Shown here piece by piece: positions 44,646-52,595 of a stretch of 64,000 bases of DNA. Under the pieces are notes generated by a model that saw only the letters and a list, made by a program, of their open reading frames with translations, was not told where the DNA came from and ran no database searches. Each line of letters starts with the position of its first letter. The stretch's first letter is position 1. Origin of the DNA: Alphaproteobacteria bacterium AO1-B (GTDB taxonomy: Bacteria > Pseudomonadota > Alphaproteobacteria > Rhizobiales > Stappiaceae); assembly GCA_001890945.1 (NCBI GenBank), contig MLAX01000002.1, positions 62,001-126,000 of the forward strand. Reading direction: 5' to 3'. A program made the position numbers and the translations under genes.

Positions 44646-45095
44646 TCATTGCGCTAGCCGCCACAACTGCAATCTTTTCCCATTACCCTCAGAAGCCACC
44701 CGCCCTTGTGAGCGAAAGTTACCAAGAACGCGGGACACGTTGTTGGTAAGCCGGACCATGTACTTGTGATCGTTCGCGTTCTCTCCGCGCCGCTTGGCGA
44801 TCAGGAGCGCAATGTGTCGGCTTGTGAGTGGTTCTGTAGCCGTTCTGAGAATGTCTGAAACGTGCCTGCTTATCTCACCTTGCTTGTAGAGCCTCTTTCC
44901 GGCGTTGGCTGGCATCAGGGCGTTAAGATCATCCTCATACCCTAGAAGGCGGATTGCCCGGTCAATGGCGCTTATGTCGCTGTCCAGGCTAGCAAGGTTG
45001 GCTCTGGCTTCCTCTCTCTCATGAAAGAGACTGACACGCTTTGTCAGCAGGCCGCGTATCACGCTATCGAAACTTTGGAGTTTGGCCGGTTTCAT
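44646..45095 (-). CDS. small protein with N-terminal coiled coil and helix-turn-helix-like C-terminus
   Basis: From the ATG at 45095 the protein has 149 residues: SFDSVIRGLLTKRVSLFHE starts a predicted coiled coil (to about residue 50). A winged-helix-like part follows (ISRHVSDILRTATEPLTSRH, then VSRVLGNFRSQGRVASEG). A longer frame to 45182 adds a Pro/Arg-rich stretch and is less likely. Similar proteins occur beside mobile elements in alphaproteobacteria. A regulatory role is inferred from the fold only. Confidence 0.6.
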   Translation of the reverse strand: MKPAKLQSFDSVIRGLLTKRVSLFHEREEARANLASLDSDISAIDRAIRLLGYEDDLNALMPANAGKRLYKQGEISRHVSDILRTATEPLTSRHIALLIAKRRGENANDHKYMVRLTNNVSRVLGNFRSQGRVASEGNGKRLQLWRLAQ

Positions 45096-45358
45096 GACAA
45101 CGCATTGTAAGAATCCGTCCGGATTTTGCCGCTTATGATTTGGTGCATTTGCTACCCAATGCCGTGGGGGTGGACGCGGCATTTGGCTTTCCAGCTTCGA
45201 CGAGAGGAGGGGGCTGCGGTCTGAGGCGGGTGCCGGTCCCGGTGAGGGCCCGGCGAGCGGCGCTGGGAGGTTGGGTTTTGTGGGACTGCAGGGTTCCTGA
45301 CCGGTCTTCGCGGCTTGGCGTTTGAGACTGTCTGGTGGGCGGCGTGTTCGGTCTTTAC

Positions 45359-45407
45359 CGCAGCTCTGGAAATGAATGGATCCCCGATCCGGTCGGGGAT
45401 GACATCA
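45359..45407. repeat. 49-bp palindromic intergenic repeat, copy 2
   Basis: This is the second copy of the element at 43223-43271, with arms ATCCCCGA and TCGGGGAT at 45380-45400. The two copies bracket the Bro-N and helix-turn-helix genes, about 2.1 kb apart in the same orientation, so recombination between them could remove that segment. Confidence 0.72.
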
Positions 45408-45498
45408 GAGGGGTGCGGGGGGCTTTTCTTGCCTGAATGCGCGGGCGTGCGGCGTAAAAAAAGGGCCGGGAACATGGGCCGTGCTCTTTGCCGATCTG

Positions 45499-45882
45499 TC
45501 ACCCGTCTTCCAGCACCTTTTGCACCCGGTCGCGGGCAGCTTCCTTTGCCTCAAGCTGCGCGAGTTCGGTTTCCAGGCGCATGAAAAACGGCAGGTAGTC
45601 GTCGCCGAGTTTCTGAACCAGGAGGGCCGTCACCTTCAGGGCGGACTTCAGCCGGGCGGTGTCGATGGGCCGGCCGGACGCTGCTGATGTCGCCGTTGAT
45701 GGCGCCCCCGATCCGAAAGATGTTGCCAAAGATGAAGCCAAAAATGTTGCCGGTGCGCCTGGTGATGCCGATCCCGGAGCCGATGCTGGTGCCGATGGCG
45801 ATGTTGCTACCGGTGCTGGGGCAGGTGCGGATGGTGGGGCTTTAGTCCGGGGTGTGCCCATGGCGGGGTCCGTTCTCGGCAA
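45499..45882 (-). CDS. prophage-region protein with Ala/Pro-rich linker and the repeat-family C-terminal module
   Basis: This 127-residue protein has a low-complexity N-terminus of Pro, Ala, Ser and Gly (residues 10-62), followed by the module RPIDTARLKSALKVTALLVQ and a charged helix ending in VQKVLEDG. The same module is found alone at 34130, frameshifted at 13390 and degenerate at 43065. Its start overlaps the end of the gene at 45842-46336 by 41 bases, so the two are co-transcribed. This is the longest and probably the parental form. The function is unknown. Confidence 0.62.
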   Translation of the reverse strand: MPRTDPAMGTPRTKAPPSAPAPAPVATSPSAPASAPGSASPGAPATFLASSLATSFGSGAPSTATSAASGRPIDTARLKSALKVTALLVQKLGDDYLPFFMRLETELAQLEAKEAARDRVQKVLEDG

Positions 45883-46336
45883 GGAGGCGGCTGGTTTCCA
45901 GGATCAGGGCAATGAGCCCGTGTCTGGCGAGCAGCGCTGCGGCGCGCTCGCGGGCCTCGCGGTACTGGTCGAGCCAAAGATCGGGATCGGTGTGCGGGAT
46001 GGAAACCGAGGCGAGATAGGCCTCCAGCCAGTAGCGCACCGCCGTTTTTGATTGCGTGGTGCCGGTTGCGCGCAACAGCGCATGCGCGTTCAAGGCCTCG
46101 GCGATCAGCCGGGCGGCGCGGTCCGGGTCCTCCAGGCCTTCGTTCACCGCACACATCAGATAGGACGGCACCCGGATCCGCGCCCGATAGCCCTGAACCC
46201 GGCTGGCGGTCTTGAACACCAACGGCCCTTCCGCCCGGTAGGGACTGGCCACCGACCGGTCGCAGGTAACGGGAAGGGAGCCTTTCAGGAGCGAGCCTTT
46301 CGGGAGCGGCCCTTTTGGGCGTGATCCGGGTTTCAT
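45842..46336 (-). CDS. uncharacterised prophage-region protein, about 164 residues
   Basis: Starting at the ATG at 46336 (a longer frame to 46393 is less likely), the N-terminus has short tandem repeats of the form KGPLPKGSLLKGSLP. A helical domain follows with VPSYLMCAVNEGLEDPDRAA and YRARIRVPSY before it, and a C-terminal helix-rich end. The segment about 65-160 has the feel of a phage small terminase or transcriptional-regulator-like helical protein, but no family is recognised. It overlaps the gene at 45499-45882. Confidence 0.55.
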   Translation of the reverse strand: MKPGSRPKGPLPKGSLLKGSLPVTCDRSVASPYRAEGPLVFKTASRVQGYRARIRVPSYLMCAVNEGLEDPDRAARLIAEALNAHALLRATGTTQSKTAVRYWLEAYLASVSIPHTDPDLWLDQYREARERAAALLARHGLIALILETSRLLAENGPRHGHTPD

Positions 46337-46700
46337 CACGTTTCTCCTGTTTGGGTGAGCACGTTTAGGTTGCAAAAACAGGTATAAAATCATACTAAAA
46401 GGTTAAATTAGTCAATAGAGGTAATTGAGATGGCCGGGGAATTCGGGCGGTTTGGCAACGGGTTTCACGTTTGAGGTGTCTTCAAGGTGTTGAATTGTTG
46501 CGCTTTCTCTGATCCGTCCCGTTTCTTTTCGGGGGGCGCTGTGCCGGGTTCGGCGAGAGCAGGGCGGTACACTCAAAAGATGTGCTTGAGAGTGGTGGTG
46601 CCAAAAGGGTGTGAACCGGAAACTTGAGAGTGTGAGCTTTGAGAGTGTGGGCTTTGTGAGGGCGGGATTTGGGAGATCGGGATGAGGGGGAGTGGGGACA
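46337..46700. other. intergenic region with GAGAGTGTG repeats, no gene recognised
   Basis: The left part (46370-46430) is AT-rich and may hold the promoter for the minus-strand gene. Around 46585-46665 there are several imperfect repeats of CTTGAGAGTG/TTTGAGAGTGTGGGC. No gene was identified. Confidence 0.35.
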
Positions 46701-46994
46701 ATGGGGCAAGAGCTTTCTGGGAGGTCCGGCCGGGACATCAAAGCCCGGCTTTGGGCGCTGATCGATCAAATGGACGAGGCGGCGGTGGCCGCCTTTCTTG
46801 CCGAGCTTCAGGTGGACCTTCAGGGGGGGCGTCAGGTGGACCTTCAGGCAGAGCTGCCGGCGGATCCCGATCGGTCCCGCCCGGACATCGCGGGTTTAGG
46901 GGAGCCAGACTTGGGAGCGCCGGATGTGGGGGGATCGGGCCTGGATCTGGCGGATGCGGGGCGGCTCAGGCCCGCCGGGACAAAAGACGGTTGA
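46701..46994 (+). CDS. small hypothetical prophage protein, 97 residues
   Basis: The first 40 residues form a plausible helical pair (GRDIKARLWALIDQMDEAAV, AAFLAELQ). The rest is acidic and Pro/Gly-rich with repeats of QVDLQ and DPDRSRPD. The end overlaps the 3' end of the convergent repressor gene by 29 bases. It may be a small phage gene or a chance frame; there is no clear family. Confidence 0.35.
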   Translation: MGQELSGRSGRDIKARLWALIDQMDEAAVAAFLAELQVDLQGGRQVDLQAELPADPDRSRPDIAGLGEPDLGAPDVGGSGLDLADAGRLRPAGTKDG

Positions 46995-47298
46995 GCGCGT
47001 CCCTGGCTTCGTCCTCGCTCATCGCCTCCACCAGGGCATGGAGCTGCTTGCGGTTTTCAGACCAGGGGTTCTGGCTGTCGAGCACTGCCGTGTTGGAAAT
47101 CTCCAGCGCGGCACAAATCCGCTCCAGGCTTTCCCAGCGCATGGTGCGGGTGTCGCCGCGCAGGAACTTGTTCAGCGTGTTGACGCTCAAGTTGGCGTCC
47201 TGGCAGATCCGGCTCGGGTTCGTGCCCTGCCAGGCGATGACCGCCCTCAGGTTGCGCCGGCGCCGGTCCCAGATGTCGTCCGATGTGTGGCTGCGCAT
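46966..47298 (-). CDS. phage-type repressor with XRE helix-turn-helix
   Basis: From the ATG at 47298, supported by AGGACGGACACC upstream, the protein has 110 residues. The helix-turn-helix is at about residues 20-70: GTNPSRICQDANLSVNTLNK then RGDTRTMRWESLERICAALE. The C-terminus is a short helical tail. A longer frame to 47421 would cover the operator region and is rejected. It is divergent from the cro-like gene at 47443 with palindromes between, the layout of a lysogeny switch. Confidence 0.82.
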   Translation of the reverse strand: MRSHTSDDIWDRRRRNLRAVIAWQGTNPSRICQDANLSVNTLNKFLRGDTRTMRWESLERICAALEISNTAVLDSQNPWSENRKQLHALVEAMSEDEARDALNRLLSRRA

Positions 47299-47328
47299 GG
47301 TGTCCGTCCTGTCGTTCGCGTCCCGATC

Positions 47329-47408
47329 TTCACCTTTTTCGGTGAACTTGTGAATAACGGGAAAAAGCATTTCCATAGAAACTGAGTATGAATTTAACCT
47401 TAAAAGGT
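47329..47408. promoter_or_regulatory. divergent operator/promoter region of the prophage switch
   Basis: Two palindromes are visible: TTCACC-TTTTTC-GGTGAA at 47329-47346 and ACCTT-AA-AAGGT at 47397-47408. The motif TCACCTTTT occurs in opposite orientations at the two sites (47330-47338 and 47402-47410 as AAAAGGTGA). They lie between the starts of the repressor and the cro-like gene and are good candidates for repressor-binding sites. Confidence 0.65.
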
Positions 47409-47442
47409 GATTTTCTACCATTTAAGGCCCCGGGAGTGGATC

Positions 47443-47715
47443 ATGGACCTGCCAGAGCCTCGTGATTTTCGCCAATGGATCAAACGGGTGCTCACCGTGC
47501 TCGATCTCACCGGATACCGCTGGTCGCGGGAGGCCGGGGTGCCGCCGAATCTCGTCTCCAAGTTGTTGAGCGGCGAGCAGACGGACCTGAGACTATCGGC
47601 AGCCTGCGCCCTGGTGCGCATTGCGCAAAAGACCGCCCGGGACCAGGGCATTGCCCTGCCGCCGCTGGAGCGGGACCGGTTTCCATCTGATCTTGGAAGG
47701 TGGTCCCGGCCATGA
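47443..47715 (+). CDS. cro-like helix-turn-helix protein
   Basis: This 90-residue protein from ATG 47443 has a compact XRE-type helix-turn-helix at about residues 15-65 (LDLTGYRWSREAGVPPNLVS, KLLSGEQTDLRLSAACALVR). It lies divergent from the repressor and directly before the replication-type gene. Its TGA overlaps that gene's ATG. By position it would be the early-lytic Cro-type regulator. Confidence 0.75.
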   Translation: MDLPEPRDFRQWIKRVLTVLDLTGYRWSREAGVPPNLVSKLLSGEQTDLRLSAACALVRIAQKTARDQGIALPPLERDRFPSDLGRWSRP

Positions 47716-48554
47716 GCCACAAGGCGACCAACTGGGCGATCCTGCAGCGCGGCTTGAAACCGGCGGCCAAGATCGTTCTTTGGCACCTGTGTGACCGGCA
47801 CAATCCGGATCACGGCTGTTTTCCCAAACAGGAAACCCTGGCGCGGGACTGCGAAATGAGCCGCTCCACCTTGAACCTGCATCTGAAGGACCTGGAACGG
47901 CGCGGCCTGATCCGCCGGGAACAGCGGCGCAACCCGAAGACCTATCAGCAGGAGGCAACCCGTTACAAGCTGGGCTTTGAAGCCGATTTTGTCGCCCTTG
48001 CGGCCGAGCGCCCCTGTCCGGATTCCGGACAGGGGACCAAGACCGATCCCGTGTCCGGATCTGCGTGCAGTCCGCGTCCGGATTTGGGCCCGTCCCGTGT
48101 CCGGGTTCCGGACACAAACCCTGTAAGGGAACCTGTAAAGAACCCTCTTTCGGGTTGCTTGGACACGCGCAGGGACGTTGGCAGGGGCGTGGATAAGGGC
48201 GTGGAAGCTGAGCCAGCATTGGTTCCAGATGACGTTACCGGGGCGGAGCAAGCGCCCGACACGGCTGCCGATGGGGGTTCAGATGCAGCTGACGATCCGA
48301 AGCAGATCGAACGGCAGTTCTGGAAGCTGGTGCGGGACTGGCCGGGGCTGGACGGCATGCCCAAACAGCGGGCCCTGCGCGCCTTTCAGGCCTTGAGTGC
48401 TGCGGACCGGGCGGCAGCGCTTGCCCGCCGGGACGCCTGGTTCGCTTTGTTGCGCGCCTCCGGCCGCTCGTTCACGCCCGCGCCGTCGACCTATTGCACC
48501 GAACGGCTCTGGCAGGATGTGCCGGATATGGCATCAAGCAGGTCGATGACCTGA
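47712..48554 (+). CDS. prophage helix-turn-helix (replication-initiation-type) protein, 3' end rearranged
   Basis: This 280-residue protein opens with a winged helix (ILQRGLKPAAKIVLWHLCDR, then CEMSRSTLNLHLKDLERRGL) as in phage primosomal or replication proteins. A variable acidic linker follows and a C-terminal domain with FTPAPSTYCTERLWQD. Its normal end is lost: near 48520 the DNA switches to the interior of a DUF2460 tail gene in another frame, so the last seven or so residues (MASSRSMT) are probably foreign. The start ATG 47712 overlaps the cro-like stop. Confidence 0.78.
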   Translation: MSHKATNWAILQRGLKPAAKIVLWHLCDRHNPDHGCFPKQETLARDCEMSRSTLNLHLKDLERRGLIRREQRRNPKTYQQEATRYKLGFEADFVALAAERPCPDSGQGTKTDPVSGSACSPRPDLGPSRVRVPDTNPVREPVKNPLSGCLDTRRDVGRGVDKGVEAEPALVPDDVTGAEQAPDTAADGGSDAADDPKQIERQFWKLVRDWPGLDGMPKQRALRAFQALSAADRAAALARRDAWFALLRASGRSFTPAPSTYCTERLWQDVPDMASSRSMT

Positions 48555-49003
48555 ACATGGTCATTGCGTTTTTTGAAGAACGGCGGGGGCGGCTCAGCGC
48601 CTTCCGCTGGAAGGATTGGGCCGATTACAAGTCATGTGATCCATCTGAAACCGTGACAGCCACGGACCAGCCCCTGGGCATCGGGGACGGTGTGCAGACG
48701 GACTATCAGCTGATCAAGACCTATGGCACGGGCTTCAACCCTTACGTCCGGACCATCACCAAGCCGGTGCCGGGATCCGTGCGGGTTGCCTTGAATGGCG
48801 CCCTTCAGGGGGGCGGATTTGTTGTGAATCCGATCACCGGGCGGGTCAGCTTTTCGGTTGCGCCCGGTGTCGGCGTGGTGGTCACGGCCGGGTTTGAATT
48901 CGACGTCCCGGCGCGGTTCGACACGGACTATCTGGATGTTCAACTGAACAATCACCGGCTTGGGTCGATCCCGGCCATACCGATCGTCGAGGTTTTGTCA
49001 TGA
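48521..49003 (+). pseudogene. DUF2460 tail protein, N-terminus deleted
   Basis: About 160 residues of a phage distal-tail protein (counterpart of the gene-transfer-agent gene 12 product) remain, beginning YGIKQVDDLNMVIAFFEE and ending IPAIPIVEVLS. The family normally has some 50 more residues at the N-terminus. The junction with the helix-turn-helix gene lies near 48520. The first in-frame ATG is at 48557. This is the left end of the retained tail block; everything from terminase to tape measure is absent. Its stop overlaps the DUF2163 start. Confidence 0.82.
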
Positions 49004-49890
49004 GACAGTTTGGAGCCGGGTTTTCGGCACATATTGCCGGGGCAGTAACAACGCTTTGCTGGTGCTGGAAGGTGACCCGCAATGACGGGGTGGTCCTTGG
49101 GTTTACGGACCATGACCGCGCCCTGACGTTTGCCGGTGTCACGTTTGAAGCCTTTTCGGGGTTTTCGGCAACCGAAATTGAAAGCAGCCTCGGGCTGTCG
49201 GTGGACAATCTGGACGTGGAAGGGGCCTTGTCCTCGTCCGCGATTACGGAAAACGACATTGCCGGCGGGCTCTATGATGACGCGGACATCGTGCTTTACC
49301 GCGTGAACTGGCAAGACCTTTCCCAATTTGAGGTCATCAAGCGCGGCCATATCGGGGAAGTGACCCGCGGGGACATCGCGTTTCAGGCGGAATTCCGGGG
49401 ACTGGCGCACAAGCTGAACCAGACTGTCGGGCGAACCTATCAATACGGCTGTGATGCCGCGCTGGGTGACAGCCGCTGCGGGGTTGATCTGGAAAGCACG
49501 GCTTACAAGGCCAGCGGCGCGGTGACCCTGGTCAATGACCGGGTGTTTCAGGTGAGTGGCCTCACCGGCTTTGCAGACGATCACTTTTCACGCGGGACCC
49601 TCACCTGGGGCAGTGGTGCGAATGAAGGGCAGACCGTCAAGGTGAAGCTGCACCGGGTCAATGATGCCAAAATTGAACTCACCGTCTGGCAACGTCCGGT
49701 CAATGCCATTCAGCCGGGGGATGCGTTCACGGTGCGGGCGGGTTGCCCGCATACGTTTTCCGCCTGCCAGTCCAAGTTTTCAAACGGTGTGAACTTCCGG
49801 GGCTTTCCGCATATGCCCGGCAATGATTTTGTCCTTGGCTATGCGGTGACGGGGGAAACGGACAATGACGGATCCGCAATTGTGGGTTAG
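49000..49890 (+). CDS. DUF2163 phage/GTA baseplate hub protein
   Basis: This 296-residue protein is the counterpart of gene-transfer-agent gene 13. It has a DUF2163 N-terminus (LCWCWKVTRNDGVVLGFTDH) and the conserved cysteine-rich part YGCDAALGDSRCGVDLES. The C-terminal block CPHTFSACQSKFSNGVNFRG is followed by FPHMPGNDF. These cysteines are probably iron-sulphur ligands, as known for the GTA hub. The gene is complete. Its last 82 bases are duplicated at 52907-52987. Confidence 0.88.
   Translation: MRQFGAGFSAHIAGAVTTLCWCWKVTRNDGVVLGFTDHDRALTFAGVTFEAFSGFSATEIESSLGLSVDNLDVEGALSSSAITENDIAGGLYDDADIVLYRVNWQDLSQFEVIKRGHIGEVTRGDIAFQAEFRGLAHKLNQTVGRTYQYGCDAALGDSRCGVDLESTAYKASGAVTLVNDRVFQVSGLTGFADDHFSRGTLTWGSGANEGQTVKVKLHRVNDAKIELTVWQRPVNAIQPGDAFTVRAGCPHTFSACQSKFSNGVNFRGFPHMPGNDFVLGYAVTGETDNDGSAIVG
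49809..49889 (+). repeat. 81-bp direct repeat bounding cargo 1, left copy
   Basis: The 81 bases match 52907-52987 at 78 positions. The segment covers the end of the DUF2163 gene and, in the right copy, the overlapping start of the NlpC/P60 gene. Between the copies lie about 3.0 kb of unrelated genes. Confidence 0.9.
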
Positions 49891-49904
49891 AGGGTCTGCC
49901 GTTC

Positions 49905-50603
49905 CTAAAACCGTTCCACCCAGGGCCGGAGCTCCAGTTCGCTCGTCCAGGTGGAGCGGTCCTGATTGATCAGGTTGATGTAATTGTCGGCAATGGCATC
50001 CGGGTCCAGCATCGAATCCGGCCTGTCTGCCGGTTCCGTGCGTCCGGGGTTGCAAATGGCGCCGTCAATGTTGATCCAGGCGACATGGATCCCTTGCGGG
50101 TGCAGTTCGCGGGACATGGATTGGGCAAGGCCGCGCTGCGCAAACTTGCCCATGGCGAAAGGCGCGGATTGCGGAAAACCCTTCACCCCGGCAGAGGCGC
50201 CGGTAAAGAGGATCGTGCCCTTCGTGCCGTTCTCCGGTTCCTGGCCGAGCATCACCTTTGCGGCCGCCTGACCCATCAAGAAGGCGCCATAGGCCGTCAC
50301 ATTGATGGCGTTTTGAACCGCGGCCCGGTCCAGCTCGATCAACGGGCCCCGCTGGCGCGCGGACGGGTTGTAGACCGCCACCCGTAAAAGACCGTCCAAT
50401 TCGGAGAACAGGGCATCAACAGCGGCCGGGTCCGACCCGTCGCAGGCAAAAGTCTGTGCGCCGGTTTCTTCTGCCAGATCCCGGATCTTGTCCGTGGTGC
50501 GGGCGGCAAGGGCCAGCCGGTAGCCGGATTGATGGAGCTTGCGGGCAAGGGATGCGGAAACGCCGGTGCCGGCGCCAATGATCAGGGCGAGAGGGGCAGT
50601 CAT
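49905..50603 (-). CDS. SDR-family protein with Phe in place of the catalytic Tyr
   Basis: This 232-residue protein starts at ATG 50603 with GAGGAGACACCCC upstream. The NAD(P)-binding motif GAGTGVSASLA is near residue 11. The segment FTGASAGVKGFPQSAPFAMG shows Phe where the YxxxK Tyr normally stands (F-A-M-G-K). This replacement is usual in one SDR subgroup with the end GIHVAWINIDGAI. The gene lies in cargo 1, opposite to the phage genes, right after the left direct repeat. The substrate is unknown. Confidence 0.85.
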   Translation of the reverse strand: MTAPLALIIGAGTGVSASLARKLHQSGYRLALAARTTDKIRDLAEETGAQTFACDGSDPAAVDALFSELDGLLRVAVYNPSARQRGPLIELDRAAVQNAINVTAYGAFLMGQAAAKVMLGQEPENGTKGTILFTGASAGVKGFPQSAPFAMGKFAQRGLAQSMSRELHPQGIHVAWINIDGAICNPGRTEPADRPDSMLDPDAIADNYINLINQDRSTWTSELELRPWVERF

Positions 50604-51114
50604 GCGGGGTGTCTCCTCAAGTTTGTCATAGGGAAACTTGGAAGACCGACGGTCGGATAACAAGTGTTGCAGCTCAAGTTTTCAGGCAGGAGCCTTCGAC
50701 GTCAAACGGCTTGGCCAGCCGGGTTCCGCGGGAAACAAAACGCCCCGGGTGGGCGCTCGGGGCGTGTCTCAGTGTTTGGGAGGTTGCCGGGTATGAGCGT
50801 GGGTCTCTTGTCCCGGTCTCGTTCTCATCGACCATCTACATCAGCTTGCAGATCCGATCCTGTCTGTCGATTTGCAGAGTGTTAAAATAAACGACTCATT
50901 ACGCCATCACGGAAGTGTGTAGGAATACCCTGCGTCAATCAACGCTTTGAGAGGTCTTGTTTTCAGGATTTACTTTCCGTGATCAACCGGCTCCAGTTGC
51001 TTGGCCTGTTTAGAAAAAGTGCGCGGATGGGTCATTTGTTTCCGGGGTGCATTACCGCGCAGAGCCATTGTTGCAAGAGCGTTATTGATTGAGCCGGGTT
51101 TGATTGACGAAGCC
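50604..51114. other. intergenic region of cargo 1, contains a hairpin
   Basis: No gene was recognised. The hairpin at 50740-50765 is listed separately. Confidence 0.4.
50740..50765 (-). terminator. rho-independent terminator-like hairpin
   Basis: ACGCCCCG (50740-50747) pairs with CGGGGCGT (50758-50765). Read on the minus strand it is followed by TTTGTTTCC, a modest T-run. It would end transcripts coming leftward from the cargo 1 genes before the SDR promoter. Confidence 0.5.
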
Positions 51115-51285
51115 ATGGTTGATCTGCTGTTGCGGATTCAAGATGATCTGGAAAGAGCAATTTCTGCAGAGGAGCAAAACGATCCGGTATCTGCCAGATC
51201 CGCGATCGATGAAGCCCGGCACCGAATTCGCGCAACACTAATGCCCATGGACGCTGCCGGTGGAGGTTCCGGCAGCCAGGATTGA
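51115..51285 (+). CDS. short helical hypothetical protein, 56 residues
   Basis: ATG 51115 opens a frame for two amphipathic helices (MVDLLLRIQDDLERAISAEE and SARSAIDEARHRIRATL) and a Gly-rich end. A longer frame to 51001 has a basic, less protein-like start. There is no family and no clear ribosome-binding site. It may be a small cargo gene or a chance frame. Confidence 0.35.
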   Translation: MVDLLLRIQDDLERAISAEEQNDPVSARSAIDEARHRIRATLMPMDAAGGGSGSQD

Positions 51286-51416
51286 TGTGTGGCATGTTCT
51301 TCCTGGTTGCCGGTAACGGCCAATAGAATTGCCACCCTCTCCACGCCGAAGGCCGCAAGTTGTCGTTGGCCCAAGTAGACTCACGCAGTAGCTTTGGCGG
51401 TCTGCTTTGCGCAGTT

Positions 51417-52595
51417 TCACCAGTCGAGTTTGCTGTCCTGCGCAAAAAAGACCGGATATCCATTTCTGCCGGAGAGCTTCCCGTTCTCCAGGAGGTCCTC
51501 CTGCAGGGCGTAAAACCGCCAGCAGTTAATGTTAAATCCGTCTGTTATGTCGCTCCAACACGCTGTTGCATTGGAGCCGGATGTGTTCCAGGTGCCGTAG
51601 ATGTATTGTCCGCCGACCCGGGGAACAAACAAAAAACCGACGCTGCCCCAACCGCGTGTGTGATGCATTAAAAATATCGCGTGATCGGGCCGAATATCCA
51701 TCAAACCCAAAATCGAGATGCTGACGGGCCAGTGGGTTTTGCTGTTTTCCTCAGAAAGCAGATAGAGGTTGCTAACCTGTCTCAATCGTTCACACCAGTC
51801 GAACCTATCTGAAACACTGGCTGCTTCGCAGAGCTTCTGAATATTTCCCATATCGTATGGCTGGCGTGTTGATGCAGCGCCGATTTTTTTGAAAACGTCT
51901 GTGCGAAGTTTTGCGAGTTCAGAAAACTCCCGCGAACTGTTTCCGATCGGCATCTGAGTGCGGCCGTCTTCTTGCTTGACATTAAACTCAGGTAGCAAAA
52001 AGGACGAAGAGACAAGAGCCTCAATAGCTTCAGTGTCGCGGATGCTTATTGCCCCTTCGCGCATCAGTGTGACGATCGGGAACATCTCACGGCCTACAAA
52101 CCTAGTTCTGTCTTCACCGGTGAGATTTTCCAATGAATGGATGGACGCGCCTGTGTTCACCAGTGTCAGGATAGCATCCCGGCGTCTTGATCTGGCTGCA
52201 AGATGAAAGAGGTTGGTGTAGGCGTCAGTCCCCAAATAGATGCGTGCGTTCAGGTTCTTCCGCGCAGCCACATATTTGATAAAGTGTTCAAGTTGCTTGA
52301 TATCTGCGTTTGAAAAGAACTGGACACCAGACAGGTTGCGTCTGTTTCCCAGGACGAACCCCTGAAGAACCGTATCGACAGAAACCCCTGCGTCCATCGC
52401 CTTAAGGAGATCGCTGATCCGACCTTGCCGCACGATCGAATCCAATGGCACTTCATTGATGAAACAACTGACCTGAATGTTCCCGGCGTTTTCAACCACT
52501 GCCGGGCTGCAGTTGCCGCGTGTCTGGACATCGGTGCTCGCGGATGCGGAAAACGATGATAACACCAGAGCGAAAACGGCCCATTTAACGTACAT
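51417..52595 (-). CDS. exported protein with ankyrin-like segment, 392 residues
   Basis: A signal peptide is visible (residues 1-20, AVFALVLSSFSASASTDV). The region from about residue 125 to 165 reads like one or two ankyrin repeats (TNLFHLAARSRRRDAILTLV, NTGASIHSLEN). The C-terminal 150 residues form another domain rich in aromatic residues (WGSVGFLFVPRVGGQYIYGT). No known effector family is recognised. It overlaps the start of the 52585-52779 gene by 11 bases and is co-transcribed with that small membrane protein. In a phage cargo position it may act in host interaction or exclusion; this is inference. Confidence 0.7.
   Translation of the reverse strand: MYVKWAVFALVLSSFSASASTDVQTRGNCSPAVVENAGNIQVSCFINEVPLDSIVRQGRISDLLKAMDAGVSVDTVLQGFVLGNRRNLSGVQFFSNADIKQLEHFIKYVAARKNLNARIYLGTDAYTNLFHLAARSRRRDAILTLVNTGASIHSLENLTGEDRTRFVGREMFPIVTLMREGAISIRDTEAIEALVSSSFLLPEFNVKQEDGRTQMPIGNSSREFSELAKLRTDVFKKIGAASTRQPYDMGNIQKLCEAASVSDRFDWCERLRQVSNLYLLSEENSKTHWPVSISILGLMDIRPDHAIFLMHHTRGWGSVGFLFVPRVGGQYIYGTWNTSGSNATACWSDITDGFNINCWRFYALQEDLLENGKLSGRNGYPVFFAQDSKLDW

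Noticed and set aside
45140..45584. Plus-strand frames of 61 and 89 residues
   Set aside because: They run across the 49-bp palindromic repeat and antisense to the repeat-family gene; no domain.
47299..47421. N-terminal extension of the repressor frame
   Set aside because: It covers the palindromic operator region, and ATG 47298 has a good ribosome-binding site.
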